This document shows positions 35,827 through 47,029 of a stretch of 64,000 nucleotides of DNA, in pieces. Below the pieces are notes generated by a model. That model was not told the DNA's origin and searched no databases. It worked only from the letters and a program-made list of their open reading frames with translations. The stretch covers positions 22,399,716 through 22,463,715 of the forward strand of contig NC_045144.1 of NCBI RefSeq assembly GCF_008831285.2. The letters are read 5' to 3'. Position 1 is the first letter of the stretch; each line of letters starts with the position of its first letter. Origin of the DNA: Nymphaea colorata. Lineage: Eukaryota > Streptophyta > Magnoliopsida > Nymphaeales > Nymphaeaceae. Made by a program: the position numbers and the translations under genes.

Positions 35827-38488
35827 TTATTTATATAAAATAAAAAGTTTATGCATGCGTATAGACTGTCCCCATTGATCAAGTACCATTTCCATATTTT
35901 CAACTTCAAATTGACTTGTTGCATCCAACTCTTGGCCCATAACCATCAAATACAACTTTACTTGTTCTTGAGCATGCTAACCTATTGCTGCATCACATTA
36001 TTCTTATAAAAGCAGTGAGATTAGATTAAAAACTCTATAAATTAACTTCAAATATTTACATTAATTGCTATCCAAAAAAGCATCATCAAAAGTAATGGAA
36101 TTGATGTAGTGATGATTCAGGGCATCAATTGAACTGAAATAACTTTTGAATTGCTAAAAAATTATGCACTTTAGCTAAACAAACAAAGTAAACATAATTA
36201 ATAAACAAGTGGTAGCATTGTACAAGAGCATTAAGCTGGATTTAAGGCAGAGTTGTTGCAAGTAATACCAAACTTTCATTGAACAAAAGTTTATAGTGGG
36301 ATATGTCTTCTATATCTATAGTTACCAAATAAGCAAAATGATAGCAAACTTTCCTAAAAAGAAATTGCTTGCTCGGTAACAAAAGTCTGGAACTATTCTA
36401 TTTCAAGTTCATCAAGTTTAATTTCCAAAGTGATCTATATATAATACCTTCTACCCCTATGTGCAAAAAATGATATTAAGATCCATTGCAACCTTTTTTT
36501 TTTCAGAGATTTCTTCAAATCAGCAAATTTAGGAAACTTTGTTACAAGAAAATAGCTAAGAAAGAGATAGCACTAAAGTAGAAGTTGTAACCTTTATCTC
36601 ATAACTTCCTTCAGTTTCTCCTGAAAGCATATCAAATATGAATAATAGCAAGGTGAAAACCATCTTCACACCCCTTTGTAGATAGCATAGGCTAGAAAAT
36701 TGATGATGGAAGAGTTTAATATGTAGCATTCCAAACAAGCCAGAAAATTGAATATGTAATGAAGCTTAAATAGATGAGAAAAGTCTATGCAAGAAGATGT
36801 TTTCAAAAGTCAAAAAATGTAAATAAAATGTTTAAGGTCAAAAATATAAGCTCTTGAACATGAGATTTTGTACACTTATAATCATAAAATTGAAATAACA
36901 AATTGATTTCAAATTTCAAGTGATCTCCATGGGCATTTTGGATCAGAATATTTATAAGTAGTAGAAACATGTTGGAATTTGATATTCAATCAAGAAAATT
37001 AGACTGATAATTGTAAATGATTACCTCTTACCAAAGATGAGTAATGATAGCCATAGAAGCTACAACCATAGTATAGAACACTTCATCAGCATCCCTTAAT
37101 TCATCAAAAAGAACTGGGCACTTCCTGACTTGGAGAGGAAAGAGAGTTTTCAGTTAACCATGGTTTTGAGCATTAACGGAACATTTGTCGAAATGGTTTT
37201 GAAATATCATATTTGCAATGAGTTACATTTCAATTAAGAAATAAATTTAGCTAGTAAAACACATAGCTCAAACTCAAAGATTACTGCTTTCAATTATTTT
37301 ACTTAAAAGATATGTCTCAAATAGAGATGTAAATGTAGATATTTGGAGGATGCATGTACTGTAACTAACAACTGCATTTACTATAAATAACAATAAATGC
37401 TAATGTAGAAGTCAAATGATAGTTTTATGGAAGGCCAATGAAAAACACATTCATCTTTCAATTAAAGGAAGAAAGACAACAAAGATTCTAAACAGATCAT
37501 ATATATCTTCACCAAGACATTGTCATAGTATCAGTCATTTCGATATGCTGTAGCTCATACTAATTTTTCATAATGAGGAACAACCTTATTGTTGGAAACT
37601 ATGATGAAAATAGGATCTTAGATCAGTTAACATCTTATTATATAAGTAGTAAAACAGTTTTAAGATGTACTATTAGATATCTGCACAAAGTTTTGTTTGA
37701 AGTATCATATTATCCCCTTGCCCAAATAATGAAAGTAATCTTGAATAATGTGAGGCTATATAACTCTGTGACCGTTTAGTACTTAACTGAAAAGATGACA
37801 TATACCATCAATCCATACAGTGAGAGTTAACATGACACTTAGACAAACAAAACCACCAATTAAAAGGGTATGAGGTTTAAGTAACCAACAAACGAGAGAT
37901 TAGTTGTCTTGAGACTAGCAGTCATGAACTAAGAGATCAAATCTAGGCTGGACCCACAACATTACACAAGTGCACATTCAAACCTTGATGTAGTAGTCAG
38001 AATCCAAAAACTAGACCTGATCAACTCATTTTAAACCCAAAATGGGAGCTGGGAGACAGGCAATTATAGTGCATGACAAAACTAAGTGGAAGGAAGGTTT
38101 TAGGAAACAATTTACATATTATTGCAAGATCATGCTGCACACTCATATAAGTGCTTTTAACATTGTTTTGTAAAGGTTCATGAAGTTGACATGATATTGA
38201 CAATTATTTTGTAGAATGTAAGGCTTACTAAGGACAGTGTCCGATTAATCATTGTCAACTTGATCATGTTGCAAGGAGATATGTTCTTATAAGTAAGTTA
38301 TAGAAATTAATTTATCTCATTAACACGGTTCAAAATTTCATAGAAACAAATAAGCAAAAAAGACAATTAACTTACACATAGTCAATTTAGAGAAATCATA
38401 TGCAAAATGAAGTGATGACATCTGCTTCACAACTGAGATGTAGTTTGGTTGCTGCTCCAAAATACGCTTATTTATTTGTTGCATTGGA
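35827..38488 (-). CDS. Partial multi-exon gene, family not recognised
   Basis: Exons read on the minus strand: 38488-38376 (ILEQQPNYISVVKQMSSLHF...), donor GTAAGT; 37128-37032 (RKCPVLFDELRDADEVFYTM...), acceptor TCCTCTCCAAG, donor GTAAGA; 36555-36493 (VTKFPKFADLKKSLK), acceptor TCTCTTTCTTAG, weak donor GTTGCA; and a terminal exon 35976-35827 (QVKLYLMVMGQELDATSQFE...) with stop TAA. The first three join in consistent phase (1+2, then 2+1 nucleotides) without stops. The last needs phase 0, so at least one junction or exon is missing or misread. I found no upstream exon or start codon. The text has the composition of a globular, helix-rich cytoplasmic or nuclear protein. I do not recognise the family. 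It may be a live gene's 3' end or a fragment. Confidence 0.5.
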
Positions 38489-39381
38489 CTGATTTAAAAA
38501 CCATTCATTAATGTATGCAGATGGTAAGACAATGACTTAAGAGGAATATACAAGATGTTAGTTGAATATCTTACATCAAATTCTAAACTTGTCATTTTTA
38601 TTGCTTATGCTTTATCTTACTGTTAGCCCTTGTAAACATTTGTAGTTAAGACTAAGCTTCAATTTGAAAAAATGGACACAATAATGAATCTAGATGGAAA
38701 CAACTTGGCACTTCCTATTTTACATTCAAGCATCAAAGCACATGGAAATGTAGCTACTAATTTCAGTACGCAACAAAAATGATAGTTAATGGAAAGAACT
38801 CATGCATCATCTTTTCTTTTTCCATGTAGCTATAGGAGAATAGCTTTCAAAGACAACAAGTCTGAAAACACAGGGAGTCTTATGGACCTTATTTCTTAGT
38901 ATGCTGTTAGTGGAAGTCATCAATAAAATTGGTGTCTAAAGGTAAAAAGGGTAAACCATACACAAAACTGTCCATATTCTCCATTTCTAGCAGCAAAGTC
39001 AACTCACACACTGACACATATCCATACTTACCATACAATGAATACTAAGGCCAATTATAAATTAGAGACAAAGATTAAACAAACCTTTGAGTATAAAATT
39101 TTGCAATAGAGATCATATAAAAGGGCTTTTAACAACAACCTAGATTAGACACGATTTAAAGTGGCTAAAGTAAATTCATCAGGTAGGAGGGAATGTGTTA
39201 ATAAACTTTAAAAAATGAACAGAAAATTCAGGAAATTTGGCAATTTGTAATCTTTCTAGGGCTTTGAATAAATAAATTTTATCCGTGTTAACAGTTACAT
39301 TGATAATGACATTCCATTCCTAAAATGACTGGCTTGTTTGCAAACAAAAGAAAATCTTGGAAAGCAAGCATAGGTAGAATC
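38489..39381. other. Non-coding stretch before the copia element
   Basis: AT-rich, no supported exon. If the minus-strand gene at 35827-38488 is complete, its upstream exons should lie here or beyond; I could not find them. Confidence 0.4.
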
Positions 39382-39648
39382 TGTTAAGGAAATCCCTGAA
39401 GTCAAGGAGAAGAAATAATGGCAAGAAGAGATCATGGCTAAAATATAGCAGATGATTGAGAATCTTCAGTTGAGATCAGATCAGAGAAACAGAAAATCTT
39501 TGCAGATCCCGTAGGGCTATGAGCTATCCTTTCTTAAATGTCTCTCAATTGTAAACTATATATAGAGGTGTAAACTATCGTGTAAATTATCTTCTTCTTC
39601 TTCCTCCTTGCAAGATAATAGAAGTTTATTTCTCGAGCTATCCTTTTA
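39382..39648 (+). repeat. 5' LTR of the copia element
   Basis: A 267-bp LTR. It contains AACTATATATAG near 39555 as a likely TATA region and a TTCTTCTTCTTCCTCC run. It ends at the A directly before the primer-binding site. Confidence 0.9.
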
Positions 39649-39660
39649 TGGTATCAGAGC
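39649..39660 (+). promoter_or_regulatory. Primer-binding site (initiator Met tRNA)
   Basis: TGGTATCAGAGC directly follows the 5' LTR. This is the standard site of plant copia elements, complementary to the 3' end of initiator methionine tRNA. Confidence 0.9.
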
Positions 39661-40250
39661 AAGGGAAACTAATCGCAAGGAAATTGTTGCTGTAGCTAAA
39701 GTAGAATTCAACTTGACGGAAGATCTTCTTCGGCATCTCTTCACCTAAAAGAGGCCGGTGTCATTGTTGTCGTCTGGGTTGCGTTATGGTATAAGAAGAA
39801 ACCTTGAAAAACAGAGCAAGAACAAAGGACGTTATCACCTGTTCATGATGAGACTTTCTACTGGCGTTATCAAACCCAATCTCTGTAGCCGTCGAGTAGG
39901 AGTTCAAATGATTCCTGGACGTCTGCAGATCCTTTTAGTGCATTTGAAATTTTTTTTTGGAGCATCGAGGAAGGAGCACTTGATTTTGAAAGAGTCACTA
40001 GTGCTTAGACTCTGTCCTGTGGCTGATATGCGTCTGCCGGTGACAGGCGGCAGAGAATATGTCTACAGCTCATTCTGTTGAAGGAGATTGCTGTCGAGCT
40101 GAATACGACTCAAATCCTGACTGTTTGAGGATCATCCTGGAGCAATTTCAGCTCCAATCAAGTTAGCAGCTGAGAACGCCCAATTTATCTTCTATCGCCA
40201 GCTGCTGTAATTCTGCAGAAGCCTATGACGAGGACATACCCCGACCTTGA

Positions 40251-43200
40251 TTGGATTTTCTACTAAAATATAGTGATGAATCTAGGCTTTCAATCTTGAA
40301 TTGTTTTTTTGATTTGTTCAAATGGCATCATCTTTCTCCTCTGTCCCTGCTACTCAATTTACTCAAGTCTCTATTGCCTGAAAGAGAGACATGTCAAAAT
40401 ATGCCACAACTGGAAAACCGGACTTCATTCAGCACCTTCAACAATCGAGGAAGAGGACGTGGATTTGGTGGCAGTCATAGTGCAGGACGATTCCAAGGAC
40501 AGGGACGAGGATACCAAGCTCAAAATCAAGATCGAGGTAACACCAACAATCAATCCCAATATAACCATGATTCTAGAAAAGGCTATCAGAAAAATTCTAT
40601 TATATGTCAATATTGTGGCAGAAAGGGACATTCTGCTAGATCATGCTATGATATTCCTCAGGCATTCTCTGCTCTGAATATTCAAGAAACTGCACAAGAA
40701 TATTGGTACCCCGACACTAGCACTACAAATTACATTGTAGCCAATGATGACACGATGAAAAACAAAACAACACATGCTGAATCAAGCGGTGTTATGATCT
40801 AATGGCTGCCATCTGTCTATTTCTCATAAAGGAGATTTATCTATTAACATGGATGGAAATTTTTTTCAGCTCAAGAACTCATTACATGTTCCTATAATTG
40901 CTCATAATTTATTATCTGTGGGAAAGTTTACATCTAATAATAGTTGCACTTTTGAGTTCTTACCTCATAAATTTATTATAAAGGATCTATAGATGGGGAA
41001 GGAACGGGGAAGGTACTACTTCGGGGACCAAAGCAACCTAATGGACTATATCTAATCTCTGCATCAAGAGAAGGCACAAGAAGAGGAGCAACAATGTTCA
41101 GTAGTTGGTTTCCATTACATTATAATTCTGTAAATTTTTCTTTGTGGCATAGGCAATTAGGCCATGCAAATAAAACTATTGTTAATTTTCTCAATTCACA
41201 TAGTTTTATTTCAATAAAATGTTCTAAAGGCTCTAGATTGTGTGAATGGTGCCTCATTGAAAAATCTCACAAACAGCCTTTCCATACTTCTGAATTTCGT
41301 GCTACTCGTCCATTACAAACCTTGCATATGCACGTTTGGGGACCAGCCCCTATGGAGGCTAGAGATGGATTCAGATATTTCATGCTCATTGTGGATAACT
41401 TTTCTCATTACTTCTAGATTTTTCCGTTGAAGGCAAAATTTGAGGTCACTGAATGCTTCAAAAATTTCAGATTATTTGTGGAGAAGTAACTAGGATATTA
41501 CATATCCACTATCCAATCAGATAATGGAGAAGAGTTTTGTAATAATGAGCTGCGCCAGTTTTGTAAAGCGAATGGTATCTTACATCGTTTTTCATGTCCA
41601 TATACCCCTGAGCAGAATGGAATAGTCAAACGCAAGAGCTGCATGTCGTAGAAACTGCTCTCAGTATGATGCATGATTGAAGATTAAAATATTCTTTTTG
41701 GATTGATGCTTGTAGAACAACCATATATATTATTAATCGGCTTCCGTCTATTAAGTTAGATCATCAATCTCCTTTTCAAAAATTGTTTGGACAGCCACCA
41801 CACTATGGTCATGTACAAGTTTTTGGTTCAAAATGCTATCCCTTTCCTACTCCCACCAATTGCTCGAAATTTCAACCCAAGATTGTTAAATGCACTTTTC
41901 TCGGATATGCGAGCAGACAAAAAGGATATCTCTACTTTGATGAAAGCCTACAAATAATATTGTCACTCGTCATGTAACATTTGATGAGGCACCCTTTGAA
42001 GATCATTCTTCTCATGAGGTCTCACTATCCAAGGATGACGTGGAAAAGGAACTTCAACTCTGGTATCAAGCAGAAAAAAGTCTTGACAATGATCATATTA
42101 ACCATCTGCCTCCTCAAGGTATTGTTCTACCTAATGTTACCATTACGTCTCCAGTTATGCAAGATCAAGATGATCTCCATGACATTACTTCAGCTCTTCA
42201 ACCAAATTTATTGTCTTCCAATGAGGGAGCGATATCTCTGGTTGCTCAAGATATTACAGATTCTAATAATGTCAATCATGAATCATTGCTATCACAAGAG
42301 ACAAGCTATAACAGAGAAATTGACCTACCTATCTCTAGCCCACCTTATCATACTCACCCAATGACAACTAGGTCAATGACTGGGTCATTAACTCCCAAGG
42401 CACTTATTGGAGCAATTGAATCAAAGGAACCAGTAGTTGAATCAAAGGAACCCACGACTCGGAAAGAAGCTTCCACCAATAAACTATGGCAGCAAGCAAT
42501 GCTCAAGGAATTCACTATGCTTCAACAAAATCAAACATGGCACCTAGTTCCACCTATACCAGAATACAATGTCATCAGCTCTAAATGAGTGTATAAAATC
42601 AAGCGTAATGCCGATGGGTCCATCGCTCGATATAAAGCACTACTGGTTGCTCGAGGATTCCTACAAGAAGCTGGCATTGATTATCAGGAGACTGTTACTC
42701 CCATGTTAAACCCACGACAATCAGCGTCCTTCTTACCATGGCTATGCAATTTGGATGAGATCTATGTCAACTAGGCTTTGACAATGCATTTTTAAATGGC
42801 TATCTTGATGAGGACGTCTACATGGCCCATCCTGATGGTTTTGTTGATCCTCAACATCCTACTTATGTTTGCAAACTTGACAAATCACTCTTATGGCCTC
42901 AAACAGGCACCAAGAGCATGGTATTCTCGACTCAGTTTCTATTTTCAAAATCTTGGATTCCAGATTTTTCAATCCGATCCTTCGCTATTCATCTACACCA
43001 AAGGAGAAGTAAGATTATTCTTATTAGTCTATGTTGATGATCTCATTGTTACTGGGTCTTCTTCCACTTGTATTTCCAAAATAATTCAGCAGCTTGGGCA
43101 AGAATTTTTGTCAAAGATTTAGCACAATTATCCAACTTTCCTGGAGTTGAGGTCACTCGAATAGAAAATGCTTTATATATATGTCAACAACAATATATCA

Positions 43201-43999
43201 AAAATATTATCCGCTGAGCAAATATGAGTACATCCAAAACATCTATTTCTCCAATGAGCCCAACTAATACTAAAAACCAGGATGATTGGTTGTTTCATGA
43301 TCCATCTCTCTATCGCAGCATAGTTGGGGCCTTGAAATATGCTACTCTTACACGACCTGACATTGCGTTTGCTGTCAACAGAGCATGCCAATTCATGCAT
43401 ACACCTTCGGCTGGTCATTGGACTATAGTAAAGTGAATCCTATGCTATCTTAATGGAACCAGTCACTATGCTCTTAAATTGGTTCCATCTCCATCACTGC
43501 AGCTTAGCATCTTCACTGATGCTGATTGGGGTGGAAGTTTTGGGGATTGAAAATCAACTGGGGGATTTGTCACATTTTAGGCAATAATGCTGTATCTTGA
43601 GCTTCTAGAAAACAACACACTGTTGCTCGTTCTAGCACTGCGGCTGAATACAAGTCCCTCGCGTGTGCTGCTGCAGAAGTGCTTTGGCTAAAATCTCTCC
43701 TTCAGGAACTAGGAGAAAAGGTGGTTCAACCACCTATACTATGGTTTGATAATCTTGGAGCATTATGTCTTGCAAGAAACCCTGTATTTCATGCACACAC
43801 CAAACACATTAAGTTCATTTTCATTTTGTACAGGACGAATAAAATTCATTCGGACAAACGAACAACTAGCCGATGGTTTAACAAAGGCACTCAGCTGTAG
43901 TTCTTTCAGACATTTCAGAACCAAGCTGAATATTGTGGAACCCCCATTCAGCTTGAGGGAGCGTGTTAAGGAAATCCCTCAATTCAAGGAGAAGAGATA
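40251..43999 (+). pseudogene. Copia gag-pol with many stops
   Basis: Gag: RGRGRGFGG-rich linker, then zinc knuckle CQYCGRKGHSARSC (residues 119-132 of the frame starting 40251). Protease starts at WYPDTSTTNY, with D155 kept and the usual Gly replaced by Ser. Pre-integrase: LWHRQLGHA and CEWCLIEKSHK (41140-41270). Integrase: VDNFSHYF, IQSDNGEEF, CPYTPEQNGIVKRKS (to 41640). RT: VYKIKRNADGS (42589), [14 protein letters not shown], then [12 protein letters not shown] (near 43035). RNase [19 protein letters not shown] and ADGLTKAL (to 43999). Stops replace expected Trp or Arg/Gln codons, for example near 41415, 42586 and 43434, and there are frameshifts, for example near 42774. The gag N-terminus upstream of 40251 is not recognisable. 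Confidence 0.92.
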
Positions 44000-44230
44000 A
44001 TGGCAAGAAGAGATCATGGCTAAAATATAGCAGATGATTGAGAATCTTAAGTTGAGATCAGATCAGAGAAACAGAAAATCTTTGCAGATCCCATAGGGCT
44101 ATGAGCTATCCTTCCTTAAATGTCTCTCAATTGTAAATTATATATAGTGGTGTAAACTATCATGTAAATTGTCTTCTTCTTCTTCCTCCTTGCAAGATAA
44201 TAGAAGTTTCTTTCTTGAGCTATCCTTTTA
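43964..44230 (+). repeat. 3' LTR of the copia element
   Basis: Partner of 39382-39648, with the same TG...TA termini, followed by the GAATC duplication. Confidence 0.9.
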
Positions 44231-44259
44231 GAATCTAGTTATCCGAGCATTGGGAGGCG

Positions 44260-44360
44260 GAAGGGTGGGAAAGGGATAGAAAAAGGGGAGAAAAGGAGAG
44301 AGCAAGATGAAGAAGGGAGAGAGAGAGAAAAAGAGAGAGTGAGAGAGAGAGAGTAAAAAA
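44260..44360. repeat. GA-rich low-complexity tract
   Basis: Runs of GGAAAGGG, then (GA)n and GAGAGAGTGAGAGAGAGAG, strongly purine-biased for about 100 bp. Confidence 0.9.
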
Positions 44361-46081
44361 ATTAGATCAATGTTACTAAAGTAGAGTCCAACAGGATGTT
44401 GAAAACCTACATGATGTCACACACAGGGCGCAAAAAATCATAGAACAGAAATAACACCCAACTCACCCACGAGAATTCCACCCCCTCCCCCCATGTATAA
44501 CCCATACATTAAATAGTATGCCATAACACAAGTTGTTTAAATCCAGCACCATACTTCAAAAAAATACATCATTTATAACCAGCCATATGCGTCACCATGT
44601 TAGAGCCAACTAAGTCCTCCATAGTCTTGTAGCATGTTTTTGCTCATCTGATCTCGTATGATTCCATAATTAGGTCCCAAATCCTGGAGTCACTTCTGAC
44701 AATCACTCTTGGTAAATGCGATGTTCTGTCACAAACTTCCTCATAACTGGGCAGTCCCACAACTGAGTGATGTTTTCCTCTGTCCTACAAAGGCAATGCC
44801 AACTAGCCATGTGCATGGAATCCTATCCTTTTAAGTAATGGTCCATGAGCACCAATCCTGTAAGATGAACAAAGTAATAAACTATGACTTGGTGATGGCC
44901 CTGTCCCCCATAATGTGTCCCTTAGAAAACACCCGATGAAGACACCATCCACTGAAAAGCCGCTTGTCCTTGTGTAATGTGATCGTTCCTATCTTGAAAA
45001 AATTGGAAAGCTTTGTTACATGATGACCAAATATTAGACTTCTATCCAACCATTTTAATGAGGACCTTAGGCTCATTAACAGCTAGTCCATCCTTATTTA
45101 TGAGAAACACAGCCCAAGAATCACGAGAGATAAAAGTAATGCAATCACCAAATCTGCAAATTTATTCAAAGATGAGTTTGGGCTTACGAGCTCTGGTGGA
45201 GTGCAGGGTCGGTTCAGAATGCTCAGGGTCTCTCCTTTTGGATGTTGGATTCTTCCTAGGGTGTGTCTTAGCAACCTAGAACTTGTTCTCAAGCAATAAT
45301 TCAGTCTGCTTGATTTGAGATTGTGGTATGCTCACACCCAGCAAATGGAGAAATTCACATGCCAATTTACCAAGGGGAAGAGTGTGCTGGATGGGTTCAA
45401 TAGGGCGCAGTAAATGGGATAGTTGGGATGAGGGCTGCTGAATTGGAAATGCATGTTAACTTTGAAACGAATAAAGAAATACGTCTGAACTTGGTTGGAT
45501 AAAGATCCTGCCCACAGGCTAGATGAAGAGGACACCAGAAATGAGAAGGGGATGGGTCGATTTATGCTGGGATTAAGAAAGCATGCGGCAGATTCCAGAG
45601 ACGATGAATGGAGGTCCCTAAAGGGTGAGTGATTGCCTTGTGCGTGTGCCACCCAAATTGTCTGCTGCATTATGCCTTGAACGGCTCAACAACCACATCT
45701 GATTTACTAAATTCATTGCAGCCTCCTGTTACAGTATTCCCCATGCCACACAAGGAGCGTGAAGGACTGGCATAATCCTTAACATCTGCCTAGTGCAATA
45801 ATTGCCGTGCATCACTTTCTTGTGAGGCAATGGAGATTGAACCGTCACCCTGTACCCAGTCACCATCTCCAACAAGCTCACCCTGTTTTGCCTCGGCAAT
45901 GGAGGACGACAATCAAGAGAGCAGGTGAGAAATGACTGACCATTGAGGTGACCTTGTGTTTCCCTCTCAACCTTTTTTTCTTTTTTATTTTTTGGATGTC
46001 ATTGAGGCTGTCCAATGAAAATGGAAAGAATGGCTTCAATTGTATTCATCGGATATGTCAGAAGGGTTATATGCCTCTTCC

Positions 46082-46083
<2 letters not shown>
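44361..46083 (-). other. Intergenic DNA with weak coding-like traces
   Basis: No gene is supported. On the minus strand, 45076-44690 reads through broken frames such as KRLFSGWCLHRVFSKGHIMG and TQLWDCPVMRKFVTEH. Segment 45910-45790 reads EAKQGELVGDGDWVQGDG. These look like old protein-coding or transposon remnants, but I cannot assign them. Confidence 0.35.

Positions 46084-46152
<69 letters not shown>
46084..46152. repeat. (TA)n microsatellite, about 33 units
   Basis: A nearly pure TA tract with one TG interruption near its right end. It is the longest in the window. Open frames of IYIYIY type across it are artefacts. Confidence 0.97.
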
Positions 46153-46977
46153 AACACCCCCAAGACTATAACCTTTTTTAAAGTTCATAATCCACATATT
46201 AGTTTATGAACAAGTTCACTTGTGAAAGGCCACTGCTTCATGTTTTAAATAATATTGTATAGTAGATTTTTTTTTTTAAATTGTATCAAGCAGAACCTTT
46301 AGAACCCAAAGTGTTATCGATGATCTGCATTGGCGAACTTGTTAACTACCGATCTTGGTCGTCCATAACAAAAATGGTTTTCAACATAAAAATTGACATC
46401 TTATTACTTTATTATTATGTCAATAAAAAGTCTACAGCTGATGTAAGCCAAGCCCGCTAACAGGGTCATCTTATTATCAACATGATGCATAGATATATGC
46501 AGACCAACATATCAAAATATATTTCAATGTTGGGGTTCATGTGATGCTGATATTAAGGAAAGAACTTTTTCTTCCTTCACTTTTCCATTTTTATTTTGTG
46601 GGAAGAGGATTGATGGGGTTTTTTTTGTTGGGGGGGGGGGGAGGTGGACGGTATGCGGGGGCGGGGCAAGCACAAGGTTGTGGCTTTCAGCATGTTTAAG
46701 AGTTTTTCACAAACATTCCAATGAAATTGTCATATTTAATCAGCTTTTCATTGGATTCAGTTGTGAATTTAAAGTCAGGTTTACAATAGATTCAGATTTT
46801 GAATTGAAATTAAAATTAGATTTGGATCAGTTTCGGATCTCAAATTTAAAATTGGTTTTGGATCAGAATCAGATTTCAAAAATAAATATCAGATTCATAG
46901 TCCAAATCTAAGAGTCAGTTACATATTTGGATTTAGAAGCTGGATTCAGACTTCAAATTTATAAGTCAGATTTCAGA

Positions 46978-46980
<3 letters not shown>
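46153..46980. other. Non-coding stretch with a G-rich run
   Basis: Near 46630-46670 there is a run of twelve G followed by GGGGGCGGGG, able in principle to form a G-quadruplex. At 46780-46980, CAGATTT(C/T)(A/G)AATTT-like words repeat loosely. No gene. Confidence 0.5.

Positions 46981-47016
<36 letters not shown>
46981..47016. repeat. (TA)n microsatellite
   Basis: About 18 TA units directly before the copia relic at 47030-50720. Confidence 0.95.
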
Positions 47017-47019
<3 letters not shown>

Positions 47020-47029
47020 TTTCATCTGC

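Larger units (their letters stand above)
39382..44230 (+). mobile_element. Near-complete Ty1/copia element (4.85 kb), dead
   Basis: LTRs of 267 bp lie at 39382-39648 and 43964-44230, with about a dozen differences by eye. The flanking GAATC is perfect (39377-39381 and 44231-44235). The primer-binding site TGGTATCAGAGC starts at 39649. The purine tract GCTTGAGGGAGCG precedes the right LTR. Both LTRs begin TGTTAAGG but end CCTTTTA, so the termini are TG...TA instead of TG...CA. The gag, protease, integrase, RT and RNase H order is that of Ty1/copia. Motifs resemble RE1-like elements. Confidence 0.95.

Noticed and set aside
36580-36625. Possible small exon EKLKEVMR on the minus strand
   Set aside because: It has a fair acceptor, but its phase does not fit the preceding exon and it runs into a stop.
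45332-45670. 112-codon minus-strand Ser-rich frame
   Set aside because: No motif, low-complexity composition, no related copy in the window.
46084-46209. Frames rich in IYIYIY
   Set aside because: Translation of a (TA)n microsatellite.
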